64,000 nucleotides of DNA from Mermis nigrescens. Its lineage: Eukaryota > Nematoda > Enoplea > Mermithida > Mermithidae. The stretch covers positions 186,001 through 250,000 of the forward strand of contig JAVLUZ010000402.1 of assembly GCA_036768485.1 (NCBI GenBank), written 5' to 3'. The first letter of the stretch is position 1; each line of letters begins with the position of its first letter. The notes beneath the pieces were generated by a model, which had not been told where the DNA came from, did not search any database, and saw only the letters and a list, made by a program, of their open reading frames with translations. This document shows positions 45,136 to 57,666 of the stretch, in pieces. A program made the translations under genes and the position numbers.

Positions 45136-48103
45136 TGTGTTGTTGTATTCATAGTTAAATGTGCTCATGGAAACCGAAAAATTAATAGTTTTCGCCATAT
45201 GTATTTTGCGAAAACAAGTTATTAATTTCCTTCGCGTTAATTATAATTTCGGTCCAAAATATGTCAACTGACCTAGGGCTAAATTCCGGGGCTACTTAAT
45301 TATGTAGATAGTGTATCTACACGTGCCCTTACTTGTACGGCCTTTGCGCACGTTAGTGCGCCAATTCCGACCATCCGGTCATTTGTTTCCACTTTGGCAA
45401 TCCAGCCATATTTTCAGATCGATGATATGACATGCGGAGGCATTCCGACCACGCAGTGTCAATTGGTTGGACTCTTGTCGCTAGGTGTCGCGAGGGATAC
45501 TATTATGCGACCTTTTTACTGTGGAACACCCCACAAGTCCCCTATCACTTTTTACATTTAAAAACATAGGCGACATGACCGCTATTCACGTTGAGCCTGT
45601 GCGGAGACCCGAAAAATCTATGTGCAAGAAGCACACAATTTTTGTCATAAACACATTTTACAATAATTTCTTCTTCTATTACTGTAGGCCAATCCCCCGG
45701 AGGATGATTAGTGCGGTTGTGGCAGAGTTGCCTTTATAATTACTGGCGTGTCTTCTTCGACTTTATCAGCGCCTAAGACTGTACATATTGGTTTGATTTG
45801 GTAAAAGCTAGAAAATAAGCTGTCTAGAGGTGCATTATACCGCAGGCAGTTAAAGATTGGGAATTGGCCGGCCTCGACTTAAATAATTGCCGGATTCTAT
45901 TGGGTAAAACCTTTTATTTATCATTTCGTTCAAAATTCATAATTCCTCTTTCGAACCAAAAACCTATAAAAATTATTAAAAATTATTACATAATTTTTAT
46001 AGTGGATGACAGCCCGGATAAGAGCTCTTTGTTGTTGTGATTTAAGTACAGAGTGCTATTGGAACCGAAATTTGTAAGTTGTTTCGCCATAGGTAATCTA
46101 GTGCGAAACCTTTTCAATTCTTTTCGCGAAAAATATTTCTTTTGGTCTAAAGAGGTCCAAGGACCTAGGGCAAATTTCGGGGTTATCTAATTACTCCTGG
46201 TTAAGATCTGCGGTCGGCATCTCCAACCCATAATCTCCATAGGTATCGGACCAATTACGTCCGTGGAGATTTAGGTAGTAGGTATTCAGGGTCATTTTGG
46301 AAGAGTGCAGGTTTTTACCGCAGCTTCTTGACCAGCGCTAGCTGTAGCATAGGTACTTAGGTAAGCCCCGAAGGTACTTCATTGGGGTTTGTTGCTTTCG
46401 TAGTTGTTGTGTGTTGGGTATCTGTCCTGACGGCGTGCTGTCAGTTTAGCTATCCGTACATACTTCAAGTACTTAATCAGCCAACTCATTTGCGCGCGCT
46501 AAGATACTCCAACAACTTGAAAGCGGGCAAAGCCCCAGAAGTTACAATTACTGCTGCGTTGGCGTAGCTATACCTAAATCTCCCTAGGTACGGAAAAATC
46601 TAGGTCCGAGGAGTTTTTAGGTTGTAAGTATTTTGAGGGTCAAGCGGTTGAGTAAAGGCGAATCGCCGTAGCAACCTGACCAGCGCTAAGTGAGCCAGGT
46701 ACTTAAGTAAGTCCCGTATGTACATTTAGTGGGTTCTGTTTTTGGTCCATAATTACCAGTGACATAAAGAATTTCCATTGTCATGCATTAATTTGAAAAG
46801 ACTTATAACAAACGATTAGATTTTAGGTACCCCTACCTATCATTTAATTTGCGATGGTCAATTCAAAAATGTTATTCTCTCTTAGCTCTCGTAGAAAAAG
46901 AAATGCGGAATATCGGTCTTAAGAATGATCCAGGACGACCGACCGCAGTGATAATGTCAGATTGCAATTTAGTTTTTTTGATGTGACGATTTTACTTAGT
47001 CTCGGTAAATACGGAGACCTTATGAGATGTAGTAATGATTAGAATATATAAATATGGTAGGTTGTATAGGCAATGTAAGTATTGCACCGTTTTTTATAGT
47101 TTCATTTGTGAAAGGAGTCAACACACAAAAAGGCAGCAGCAGCAAAAATCGGCAAAAAATGAGAGACAGAAATATAAAAATATACATTGGAATAATATTT
47201 TCAAAGGTAATAATCTACCAATTATAAAAATGAGTTTAGCTGATCTCTAAAGAAAGGATTAGACTAAAAGGAGAATAAAATGTGCAAGTAGTACGGGTCT
47301 AGGTTCTGACACTTGATGAACATATGTAGTGTGTGTCTTTAAATGCGCTGACGACTTGTCAAAAATGGCCGAGAAGCTGACGCAAACAGCGCGAGCTGCA
47401 AAGCTAACAAATGAACTTTCTGTCAATTGTCTTATTATTATTAAAAAGATTCAATTTGAAACATTTCGGATGTTGAATAGTATGCTAATGTATTGTTTTT
47501 GCGTTGCTAACATCATTTGACAAATAACAAGGGACAGATTATAAATAGCCGAATATCGCACATCGCCGAGACTAAGGATGTAACATACGTACACACATCG
47601 TTCATAACTATTTTCTCAGCTGAAAAGAGAATAAAAACTCAAGAAAGAAACCCCCAACTAAAGACGATTTAAGGTTGAAGTTAAAAAGAGTATGGCCGTA
47701 TAACCGGTTTGGGAGGGGTTGGACCTCAAAAAATAAAAACTGTCTTAGTCCAAAGTTTCTAATTATTTCCAAGCACATATGCAGAGAAATTTTGATTTTC
47801 AACAACTTTTGATCTTCATTTTGCCTTATTTTCTCCAGACGAAAATATTTCATTCTCTCGTTCTGGGAGGTTCATTAGACTGCATTAGGGCTTGGAATGT
47901 TTTGTGGTTAGACCCTCCAAATTTTCAAAATTACCCGCAGATTATGGTAGACCCAAGAATTATATTTCGGCATGTTTTGAGATTTTTAATTATGCGCCCC
48001 ATCTAGACCCCCACCCAAGAATTCGGTCGCTGCAAGCATATTGTGTAAAGACCACGTGCATGTCCAATTGTTGAAAGTCACATCACAACTAACGAGTATG
48101 CCA
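45136..48103. other. Gene-poor region with repeated fragments
   Basis: 45112-45290 and 46012-46195 are diverged copies of one segment of about 180 bp ('gagctctgtgttgttgt', 'gacctagggc'). 46598-46830 repeats the spacer of the 21926-22692 palindrome. 47690-47880 resembles repeat family H. No supported gene. Confidence 0.6.
46598..46830 (+). repeat. Copy of the palindrome spacer of 22206-22420
   Basis: Shares about 220 bp at high identity, from 'ggtccgaggagtttttaggt' to 'cttataacaaacgattagat'. The palindrome arms are absent here, so the spacer is a repeat in its own right. Confidence 0.9.
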
Positions 48104-48392
48104 TCACAAAGATGCTAGATCATTTTCCGTAATTGTGATTTCGTCGTCGATGTCTTCGATAATGGGCATGGGCGATGAAAAGGCAGACGTCTTAGACGAC
48201 GAATGTATGGGGGACTGTTCGCGAGTCCCAAGTAAAGGAACATGAGTTTGCAAATCAAGGTTCTCCCCAGTGCCCAACGCATCCGTTGTTTCTTTTGACT
48301 TCCAGGAGGAAACTTGAGACATCGCTCGAAATGGTGAAATGCTGTCCACAACCAACGGGAAGATTATTGTAGAATTGTGCTCTGCTGCTATG
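48104..48392 (-). CDS. Stomatin-like exon D (C-terminal tail and stop)
   Basis: The exon begins SIAAEHNSTIIFPLVVDSI, the conserved end of stomatin proteins, and then runs into a divergent tail of about 75 residues. The tail is Ser/Thr-rich and ends acidic (IEDIDDEITITENDLASL) before a TGA at 48106-48104. The acceptor is TGTTTTAG. Long tails after the SPFH domain occur in MEC-2-like proteins, where they can contact partners; no known motif is recognised here. Confidence 0.9.
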
Positions 48393-48504
48393 CTAAAACA
48401 TTAAAAAGCCGTTAAAGCTTTGTGTAAGTACTGCTACCAATAATACGCAATAAATAATTTATTTCTGTAATTTCTTTTATTATTAGGTATTTTGAACTTA
48501 TTTT

Positions 48505-48580
48505 TAAAATTATTATTATTATCATCATCATCATCATCATCATCGTCATCATCGTCATCATCTTCATCATAATCATCATC

Positions 48581-48658
<78 letters not shown>

Positions 48659-48690
48659 GTTATTATTATTATTATTATTATTATCCAAAA
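48505..48690. repeat. ATT/ATC trinucleotide microsatellite
   Basis: About 185 bp consist almost entirely of ATT and ATC (with a few GTC) triplets. The array lies in the stomatin-like intron between exons C and D. Open frames across it are low-complexity Asn/Asp or Ile/Met runs and not genes. Confidence 0.97.
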
Positions 48691-49567
48691 ATACTTATCC
48701 CAAAATGGCATCTCGAGGTTTTTTATAATGTACTGAAATAAACTATATTTACATCTTAGGCGCAATTTGACGGACTTTACTCTTAAGGTTCGAAGATATA
48801 CATAAGTTTTATTAATTAGCTCATTGTCTAAAAATATTACGCTCTGATTCTTTTAACTATTACTCCTGATTAATAAGCAAGTGCTATCGTAAATTAAACT
48901 GTGAAAAACTATTCATATAATTCAGGCACACTTGATTTAAAAACTCACGTTTTGTTATGTGCAATAAGTATGTGATGATGAAGTCGTAAACGATCAATAG
49001 CTTTTTGGCGCTTGACAAAGCAAGAATTCAGTGGAAAAAATTATGGAAACAACTGGTTTATAAATAATTGCTCATGCATAAGCATGCATAACCTTGTTAC
49101 TAATAGATTATAAAAAAATTTAGGTAACGGCGCGCCTGACGCTTTCCTTTAGCAAATTTATCTTTAGTCCATGACAGCTTACACGTATTTCGCACACTTG
49201 TATTTCAAGATGAACAATCCTTTAGATGGGCTAAGTTAGAAGTTTTTAAAAAAATGTGAGTGCAACGCTATCATTGGGTCATCATAAATGTAAATACGAA
49301 TATGCAGATAAAGGAAATGTTCTTGCTTTTTGTTTCTTGAATGTCGATTAACTTTATAATGAACAATTGTCTCCTAAAAGGCACTAATCTAGCTTGACGA
49401 TTTTCCGATTCTACTTCTGGTGCAAGCTCACATTCAGCGTTACACAGTTTTCTGCTATTTAAAAAATCGAAATTGCTCCACAAAATACTTAGAGCTTATC
49501 ATAATCTAATTTTAATTTTCTATAAGGATATTGTCTTTTATAACAGATTGTATGTCACGTTAATGAC

Positions 49568-49811
49568 CTGTTAAGCGTTTGCAAATATCTCAATTGTAGG
49601 GCAGTCGGATTTTTATTCAATAACACAGCCGCTTCTGTTAAAGCTCGACTGCTCTTCTGTTCTCCCTCTGCTGCGACGATTTTGGCCCGAGCTTCACGGG
49701 TCGCTTCGGCTTCAGCAGCCATGACCCTCATAAGTTGCTCGGGGAGACGGATATCCTTCATTTCGACTCGTTCGACCTTAATGCCCCAAGGGTCAGTGCC
49801 CTCGTCTAGTA
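49568..49811 (-). CDS. Stomatin-like exon C (C-terminal helix of Band 7)
   Basis: The exon reads VLDEGTDPWGIKVERVEMKD, IRLPEQLMRVMAAEAEATRE, ARAKIVAAEGEQKSSRALTE and then ALQLRYLQTLN. The acceptor is TGTTCAG (phase 1, continuing GK|V). The donor after AACAG is GTCATT, weaker than consensus, but the phase-2 join to exon D gives the canonical QTLNSIAAEHNST. Confidence 0.95.
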
Positions 49812-49838
49812 CTGAACAGAAATTTTATGCATAAGAAC

Positions 49839-50226
49839 CATACATGTACAGCATGGGAATCCTGGGGGTCAGGTCCTAAAAATGTTCAAAAAGTGCCTTT
49901 TTGGGCTAAAAAACGTCGAGTACACGTCAAAAATACTGTTTTTATACCTTTTGGACAATGCTTGCTCTTTCTTTAATATACAAACACAAAAAATTGAGAA
50001 AGTTTTCAAAAAATCGAGAAAATTGAATAAAGCATAGTCAAAAAATATGCTTATGGCGTCGAAACTTTGAGACTCTTGATCCAAAAATGAGCTAACAACG
50101 CTTAAAAAACACGCTTTTTGCAATTTTACTAAAAAATTGACAATTCTGGGGGTTGCAGTCATTTTGCGAGGGTCAGCAGCCATTCTGTGGGGGTCGAACC
50201 GAATCCCCCCAGAACACGTATGTATG
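49839..50226 (+). mobile_element. G-rich MITE related to family B, TSD taagaac
   Basis: A 388-bp element in the stomatin-like intron. The ends CATACATGTACAGC and, inverted, CATACATACGTGTTC match loosely. Flanks ataagaac (49831-49838) and ttaagaac (50227-50234) agree at 7 of 8. Confidence 0.78.
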
Positions 50227-50590
50227 TTAAGAACCTAAATAATGGGTACTTATATTTCGTAACCAGGTAAATTCCAAAAAATCAGTCTACAACGATATAG
50301 ATTCTGCGAGCGGCTTCGGCAGTCGCTTAATAGAGATGCATTCTTCAGCTTTTTAGATAGATGCACATAACCTCAAAGTTCCTTTTAATACTATAATGTG
50401 ATTTAGAATTTAGTAATACTTGTCTGAGAATCGCAGGCTATTTGAATCACTTAACTTTGATTTATTGAAAATAAGCAGCAAAATCCTTAATTTCTAGAAG
50501 TCCACCTTCTTGCTTGTTCGCTCAGCTTAGCGCCTTAAAAAATACCATCAGACAGAAACGTAACATGATATTAAAAAAGTGCGATGCATT

Positions 50591-50849
50591 CATACGTTGG
50601 CAGCAAGAAAATTTGGGGGTTGCAAGATTTTTTTGAAGGTCAAAAAATGGCCTTAAAAATGGTGGTATGGCGAAAAAACACTATTTTTCGACGTTTCTCA
50701 TCGAGCACTATCCATTGGCACCAGAAAATTGCGAAAAAACAAAAAATAGTTCAAAAATTGAATTCTGGGAGGGTATTTTGATTTCTGGGGGTATTTTCGT
50801 TTCGCGGGGGCTAGGGGGTGCATACCCCAACCCCTCACGCCCAGGTGTG
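50591..50849 (+). mobile_element. MITE family B, long form, 8-bp TSD gatgcatt
   Basis: A 259-bp element from CATACGTTGGCAGC to GCCCAGGTGTG with perfect gatgcatt flanks (50583-50590, 50850-50857). Same interior as 4306-4562. It lies in the stomatin-like intron between exons B and C. Confidence 0.93.
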
Positions 50850-51339
50850 GATGCATTGTATTGTGAAAACAGTTCAATAATATCTATGATGATTGATATG
50901 ACAGAATTTTATGATTTTTAAATGATTTTCTTCTCTTAGAAGAATCGTCAACCGCACGATTTGCAAGGACAATATACCCTTATGAATAGTAGGTAGATAC
51001 ATACGTATATTAATCAGTTAAAATCGTTATGCATTATTGATAATCATTTTTTGTCGCTTATCCACACTAGTGGGGTTTCATTGTTAATAAGGAAAAATAT
51101 AATCGAAGCAATAAATTCTGTTCGACCATATTAGGTCTTCCTGTTAATTAGGTAATTTAGAACGATGAAACGATGAGTGAAGATGAAATGAAATAGGAAA
51201 TGAAAAATAAGAAAAAACATGCTTTAAGGACGAATTTGACAACAGCCTATTGACTGTTGAAAAAACCTAAAGTATATTTATTGAGCAGCGAAGACAAAAA
51301 ACCTGTCTACTCATAATTTCAGAATAAGTATTGACCCAC

Positions 51340-51589
51340 CTTTTCCGGTAATTTCAGCAATATGATCTCGTTCGAGCAACATTTCGCTCAGTGTTTTTGT
51401 GCCCAGAATATTGCGCAAAGATGTTTGTGCCAGAAGTTTCGTACTGTAGAATGCGTCGTACACGTTGGTGACAGATATGGTTGGCCCAGATACCCGAAAA
51501 TAAATCACTGCGTCAACGCTAACGGTCACCGAATCTTTGGACAAGATTTCCTGAGGTGGTACATTGAAGGTAACGAGCCGCAAATCGAC
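51340..51589 (-). CDS. Stomatin-like exon B (Band 7 core)
   Basis: The exon starts VDLRLVTFNVPPQEILSKDS and continues VTVSVDAVIYFRVSGPT, then STKLLAQTSLRNILGTKTLS and ERDHIAEITGK. This is the most conserved part of the SPFH domain. The acceptor is TAATCAG (phase 0) and the donor GTGGGT (phase 1). The end HIAEITGK differs from the usual HxMQ pattern of stomatins, but the junction to exon C keeps the frame. Confidence 0.95.
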
Positions 51590-54031
51590 CTGATTAAAGT
51601 AAAAATTAGCCAGGTTGGCTGACTCTAATTTTAATTTTCAAACCGAACTTTCATTAGGAATTAGATTCAGATGAAAAATTAAAATTTTTTAATATCATGA
51701 ATTCAAGATTTTGTAATAGTACGATCACACAGTAGCTTTTATTGAATCAAAATAAATAGGAATGCAAAAATTTCATAAAGTCGAGTCATCATAACATCAA
51801 TACATTTATTGTGAACATGAAACGATTCCACAAAGAAGCGATTGTAAAAGCATTTTTTCTATTTTTTAAAATTATTTCAGCCATCTAATCCTCTTCAAAC
51901 TTGTTTGATAAGAAATCGGTTTCTACTGATCGTTTTAAAACACCGATTTAAAGAATCATGAATATTTTCGCTACACATAACCGAAAGAGTTGCCTCATTA
52001 CTCCAAGTTGCTTGACCACGAGAAAATAAAAAGGAGAAAGGAATGGAAAAAAGAAAAAGGCTCGAAAACAAAGAGAGAATAAAAAACATTAATATATGCG
52101 CTTAAAATCAACAAAAACTGGTCACAAAACGTTGAAGCATTCGAAGGGAAAGTTTACTCTGAGCTACGCAGTAAAGCATTAGTCGCAAAAATGAATTTTT
52201 TGAATTTCAGATTAAATAATATTTGAGAAGTATGTAGTCTCTTTAAAAGTCACATTATTATTCGCTGATTTAGTATCTCAAAACTGTATTATCTCGTGTT
52301 TACGCATTGGTGCGTAATATTCCTTAGAATAACTTCCATTATTTTATGATAATCTTAAGTGCGGTGCTTACGATTTACTACTTAGCATGTTACTGAGCAC
52401 AGCTGCGTCGTTCCTTGTTCATTTTTCTTTGCAATCGTTAGCTTACAAAGCGCTCCAATTTGTGCTTCATTCAATTAATCACGGAGGTGGAAATAATGCA
52501 TATAAGGTGCACACTTCCAAGTTTATTGTTTCCAAGAGAAGTAAGTTAGAGTTCATTACTGAGAAGAAATATTTACTTGTCTCTTTTATTCAGACAGTAG
52601 TATTACTCGTAGATCAAATAATACAAGAATTTGGAATGTTTCTCAAGAGTACGTTAATCAGTTAAAGACTAAAGACGGACAACATGTACACGGATATGCG
52701 AAATGTGCAAGAAATTTACTTTATACCTATATAATTTAATATTTATAAGTCTAATATACATTCCTAGAAACACTTATAAAGTTATTTCAGGTGTAAAAGT
52801 TATAAAGAACAAACCTTTAGCAGTTGCATGCAGTACAAAGTTGTTTGGAAGCTTAACACGAGAAAATAAGTTAGATTAATCGCAGGATCCTTATCAAGAG
52901 AAGCATGGTCATTTTTAGATAAAAACAAAAATATTCCTAAGGGGCGTATAAATTTCTAGCTTCCCGAAAGCTGTTCAATCTGTTATCAAAAATGCAATTT
53001 ATCAAAGTCAGAATCAGGGGTTCAGATTAGAGATTTAATAAAAATTTTCCGAAAATTGTAATGTAGGCGGTGGCAAGCAACGTTTGGGCTCTATTTATAT
53101 AAGTGTGATCGAGACTATTTCCACGCCATCTTACGCTAAATTCAAATTATCGATATACAAAATGCGTACAAGCTTAATGTTCTTACTTTCAACGAGACAA
53201 AAGTAGGGCATTCCTTTAAAAATTGCCAAAAAAACTAGCTCCTCGCGTGTACCTTTAATGTTTTTTTCAAGATTACTCACAGACATACGTGTATCAGGGG
53301 TGTTCGGCAGGGGATCCCACCATCCAAAGTTGGACGTCCTCCCCACCTCCAAAAGTCAGAAAGTTTTTGACCCCTTCTTTCGGAAAAATTTGCATTTGTT
53401 TTGGCTATTTTTAGGTATTTTTTAGCCGTTTTTCATCAAAACTTAAAGGTCATTCCCAACCCCTCCTAAAAATGGCCTGGGACTATAGGTGCACAACATG
53501 GCCGATCTGGGTGGGAGGTCAGCCGGCCTGGGAGGTCAAAAATTAAGCTTTTTTGGGCCAAAATAATCTGAAAAACTGGTATAAGCGCTAAAATAGCGCT
53601 AAAACTACGTATTACATATGTAGCTGCTGGTCAATTTGAAGCACTTTTGAAGAAACTTTTCAATTTTCATCCGCTTTTGGCCTTCATTTTGCCTTATTTT
53701 CTTTACGAAAATTTCCATATTTTCCATTCTAGGGGTTTGGAACACACATGGGCGTGACTTCTGGGGGTATGCACCCCCGCAGAAGTTTGAACCCCTCCCC
53801 CCGCAGATTACTGTAGAACCCCAGAATTCTATTTTTAGTAATAGTCTTGACAATTTTTGGCAATTTTAGGTGATTCCCCCAGCGTTTTCTTGCTGCCCAT
53901 GTATGGTATAGACCGCCCTAAACTCCCACGTGCATGTCTGCCGGGGACCCCACCCAGAACTTCGAACATCTATATATGCAGCTTACAGGTTTGTTAATTG
54001 TTTTATTGCAATAATCTAGATAGGTACCTAC
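51590..54031. other. Stomatin-like intron with repeat family H and MITE B copies
   Basis: No further exon recognised. 53483-53740 is a repeat H unit ('ataggtgcacaacatggcc'). 53740-53905 is a family B short element, inverted (CACACATGGGCGTG to GCTGCCCATGTATG), without a matching TSD. 51590-53480 shows nothing recognisable. Confidence 0.65.
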
Positions 54032-54353
54032 CTTCCGCATTCGATCCACACAGGGTAGCATGAAAATGATTCCTGGTCCCTGTGCGCCCCCAGGTTTTAA
54101 TTTCCCGAGACGAAACAGTACGGCCCGCTCGTATTCTTTCATAACTCTGAGGCAAAAGATAAGCGAAAAGGGCAAAGTGACGCACACTAGAAACCAGGCA
54201 GCTATGACTAAGAGAAAGCCGATACATTTGACCACTGGATCATCCAAAGGAGCCTCCCATTGAGAACTGAATGAACTTTCGGTTCTACGAGCAATCGATC
54301 CGTGCGAAAAGTGGCTGGCGCCAAACGCGACGCTGCGATTAGTAAGTTTTCTG
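54032..54353 (-). CDS. Stomatin-like exon A (membrane hairpin, start of Band 7)
   Basis: The exon ends with the conserved stretch KCIGFLLVIAAWFLVCVT (hairpin), LRVMKEYERAVLFRLG and GPGIIFMLPCVDRMRK; the donor GTAGGT follows AAG (phase 0). The 5' boundary at 54353 is a choice: a pyrimidine tract ending TTTGCAG precedes it, but three further AGs downstream keep the same phase (2). The open frame extends a little upstream but contains no ATG and hits a stop near 54433. A separate upstream exon must therefore supply the start codon. The roughly 45 residues before the hairpin are not conserved. Confidence 0.85.
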
Positions 54354-57300
54354 CTGCAAAAGAACAAAACGACTCTAACTAAAATGATTTTTATCAATTG
54401 GTACCTAAATACATCTTTTCCCAATTTCAATTAATTTCATTGTTTTTATTACAAATATCTCAGGTTTAATTCGCTTTAGAATTGATAACGTTCAGAAATG
54501 ACATAATTTTCAGTAAGAAATTCATAGGAATAAATTTTAGTGTTGCCAGCATAACCTATCCTAAAAAAATTTTGAATTGCGGTAAATATTGTCCTTTTCA
54601 GTAGAAAAATTAATATGCATGATCGAGACTTTCTTCATGGTTAATTTCACACACATTTACGTTCTCAGAATTATCCGCATCAATGACTTTATCCATTATT
54701 CCAGCAGCGTTTTGCCGAATAGCTGAAGGGCGATAAACAGCAAAAATAACGGAGCTCAAGAAATTTATAATCGAATATCACAAATGCGAAACAGAATGTA
54801 AAAAGTTAATCTCGGGGCATATCGTGAAAACTGAAGCTACGAGAAAAAATAATAAAATATTGAAAAAGTAAGAAAAGCTGGATAACTTAGTCTGGTGGTG
54901 CAAACGATAATAAAAAATTATATTTCACGTAACATTGAACAGTCCGATAATTATGAATGAACTCAACGCAAAGCTGTTCTGCGTCAGCTGCAAGTCTTGT
55001 GGACATTCAATGTATGCCTGTGTGAATGGACTATCTTTACAATCATGCATGGGCAGCAGTCAAATTCTGGGGGTCAAAACCGGCTAAAATCCCAAAAAAA
55101 GATGCCATAATTCAATTCTGGGGGTTCATCGATTTTTGCAGGGATTTTTCATTTTCTGAGGGTCGCAAACCTTCCAAACCCTCCACGCTCCTGTGTGATT
55201 ACGATACCCTCTCACTCACTTTTAACAATTAATATGATGTTTACAAAATATGCTTATGCACATAATGTGGTATTTCCTGAGTTGAACAAAGATAAAGTCC
55301 ACAAGCATGAAGCACGTTCAGTTGGGTACTTTGGTAAATGCTACTCGTAGCACTAAAAAATAAAAAGCAACATTAAAAAATGTGCGATTAATTTTTTCCA
55401 TTCAATTCAGACAAATCACGCCAGCAGGCTTGCGGTCGTCGTAAACATATAAGCACAGCATGGCCGGTCTGGGATCAGTCAGTCTGGGCGAGGGGGTCGG
55501 CTAATGAGCTTTTTTAGAGCCAAAATAACCTTAACTAGCGTAAAATTTAAATAGCGTATGCACTTTTGAAGAAAATTCTCGATTTTTATATAGAGCGCTA
55601 AAAACGCAATTTATTCGGGGGCGACCGTGTCTTCCATTTTTTAAACGCATCCTTAGCAAAAAGGCGCTTACTTACTTGGTATTTCTAGGCGACAACAACA
55701 TGGCAGACAGTTCGCATGATAAGCATCCGAATATATGGAATAATTCGAATAATAATAACTCGAAAATAATCGAATTAACGTCCTTGATAATGACGGCTGA
55801 GTTAAAAATAAGTCAAATATGATTGGTTTTCCGGGAAATATTAACAACGCTTTATGTACGTCTACGTATAAATATTTCCGAAGACGGCGGTTTCGCTACC
55901 AGTCTCTTTTGAGCGTATGAGTAACCTCGTTTGCTCTTTGTGCATTCAGACCGATAAATAGTAGAACTCGTAAGCCCGAATGAAGGTACTCATTAGAGCC
56001 AAGTGTCTACCAATCATGGCTAGAAATTCTTTAAGATTAATAGTTGCGACGAGCCAATGGCGCCGCGCCTGCTTTGAAATTTGCGAAGTTGGGCTTTCAT
56101 TCGTTAGACTTTCATACGCATATTCCATAAGCATAACAATAACTTAATATCTACGTGGTACATGGAGCAGATTAGAAAGGAACGATATAAGTACTGAGTG
56201 ACATTATGATAGTTTCTGCCAGTACTAAGTATATATTTGAGTCGAACCTAAGCTAAATCTTAGCTTAGAGAATGAAAAGTACTTAGGACGTAACGTGCTT
56301 AAGAGTTAAAAGTATAAAATTTATTAGCTCGGCGAACAATGAAAAATATACTCACGCGCAATTTTAATACGTTTTCTGGGTTGATTGACGCTTTTTTTCC
56401 AGAGAGCGCAGAATAAGATTGATCCAAGCATACATAGTGTGCATACGTTTGGGGCGTAGTTTTTTAGCTTATCTTCGTTGATACGGTTACTCGTTAATTA
56501 GCATTCAGAATTCAGCGTTCATCAATTTTACTTTTAGTTCTTATCTAACGTAGGTGGCAAATAACGTTGAACTTTGTCAATTAAGCCTAAGGGTACGTAC
56601 TGACGATTGATGCTCGCGCGAACGATAAAAAAGCAATTCGTTTTTGCCTAGGTTACTTATTTTTAGGTAAATTTAATAAATATTCGAAAGCATTGAGTTA
56701 GTATTTACTGTTTGGATTAGGCTCAAATCGATTCTCTCTCTCCGTAATTTCATTGTGTAAAAAGATTTTATGTTTTCTTTTGAGAACTTACATAATGTTA
56801 TATTACAAAGAAGTGATTAGGACGACGTAACAAGTTTGCAACTCTACAGATTCACAAGAAAACAATAACTTAGTGAAACATACAATCTCCGATAAACAAC
56901 ATTTTTGTCTGAACCGGAGAGTACACCGTGAAATTTTGGAATAGTCAATTTGTACACTAAAGAAATGCATAACATTCGAGTACATATCCGCAACAAGTGG
57001 TCTAAAAAGAGTTTGAATGCTAAAATAGCGTAAAAACCACATAAATTTTTCAGGTCAATTTCAAACACTATTTGCGGAAGATGTGCAAGATAAAGTCATA
57101 AAGGGTTCTGATTTTCATTAACTTTCGGTCACAATTCTACATTGTTTTCTAAAGAAATTCTTTACCTTCTTGCATTTTGGCTCCAGATTCCAAAACCACT
57201 AACATACGCATCTGATCATATCATTCAATGTTTGTACGGAACTTATTGTGTAATGCGAAAATAAGAAGTTTTATAAAATTAATAAGGGAATTATGAGCTT

Positions 57301-57666
57301 CGGAGCATCGTTTCGTACAAAAAAGTTAATATCTCACTGTAGCCTTGATCAATCGAAGCATGTAAAAGCATTATTACAGAAGAAATATGTCCACATTTGT
57401 ACAAAGCTCGAGTCGTATATGTGGATATCTTATCAAAAATTTTATCATTAACACATCTGCGATTGGGAAAAATCAGTTCTCTGAAATTTTAGAATTATCT
57501 ACATAATGCACCGCGGGGTACGGATTAAAAAAGCCCTAGGATGCGAACTTTGAGCAAGACCTATATGACGATTGATAAATCATATCAAACCATATGTTTT
57601 AACGATTGCGCCTCACCGAGCTTTAGGTAATGTTAATTCAATAGTGAAGTTCGGAATGTAAGCGTA
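54354..57666. other. Upstream of stomatin-like exon A; start exon not located
   Basis: The missing 5' coding exon should end in phase 2 on the minus strand. An ATG-led stretch at 56119 (MLMEYAYESLTNESP) was considered but its possible donors give phase 0 or 1. 55456-55640 is a repeat H fragment. The remainder is featureless. Confidence 0.5.
55044..55197 (+). mobile_element. MITE family B, short form, decayed TSD
   Basis: A 154-bp element from CATGCATGGGCAGCAG to CACGCTCCTGTGTG. Flanks tttacaat and attacgat agree at 6 of 8. Confidence 0.8.

Larger units (their letters stand above)
48104..54353 (-). other. Gene span (5' end open): stomatin/MEC-2-type SPFH protein
   Basis: Stomatin-family proteins sit as a hairpin in the inner leaflet of membranes, oligomerise and modulate ion channels. 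Four exons join in phase: 54353-54032, 51589-51340, 49811-49568 and 48392-48104, giving 368 residues with no start codon. In order they show a hydrophobic hairpin with the conserved proline (VTLPFSL), KEYERAVLFRLGKL, GPGIIFMLPC, the Band 7 core with PPQEILSKDSVTVSVDAV and LLAQTSLRNILGTK, the helical segment MAAEAEATREARAK, and LQLRYLQTLNSIAAEHNSTI. MEC-2 itself, Drosophila stomatin-like proteins and vertebrate STOM/STOML3 are all possible relatives, so no symbol is assigned. Introns contain several MITE-like insertions and a long trinucleotide array. Confidence 0.93.

Noticed and set aside
48412..48765. Poly-Asn/Asp and poly-Ile/Met open frames
   Set aside because: Translation of an ATT/ATC microsatellite inside an intron.
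52387..52665. 92-codon frame in the stomatin-like intron, opposite strand
   Set aside because: No family resemblance, splice or context support; length is unremarkable for AT-rich intergenic sequence.
54003..54263. Open frames overlapping stomatin-like exon A on both strands
   Set aside because: Shadows of the conserved exon; no similarity in those frames.
55946..56134. Frame starting MLMEYAYESLTNESP as the missing stomatin-like first exon
   Set aside because: Its possible donors leave phase 0 or 1, while exon A needs phase 2; no sequence support.
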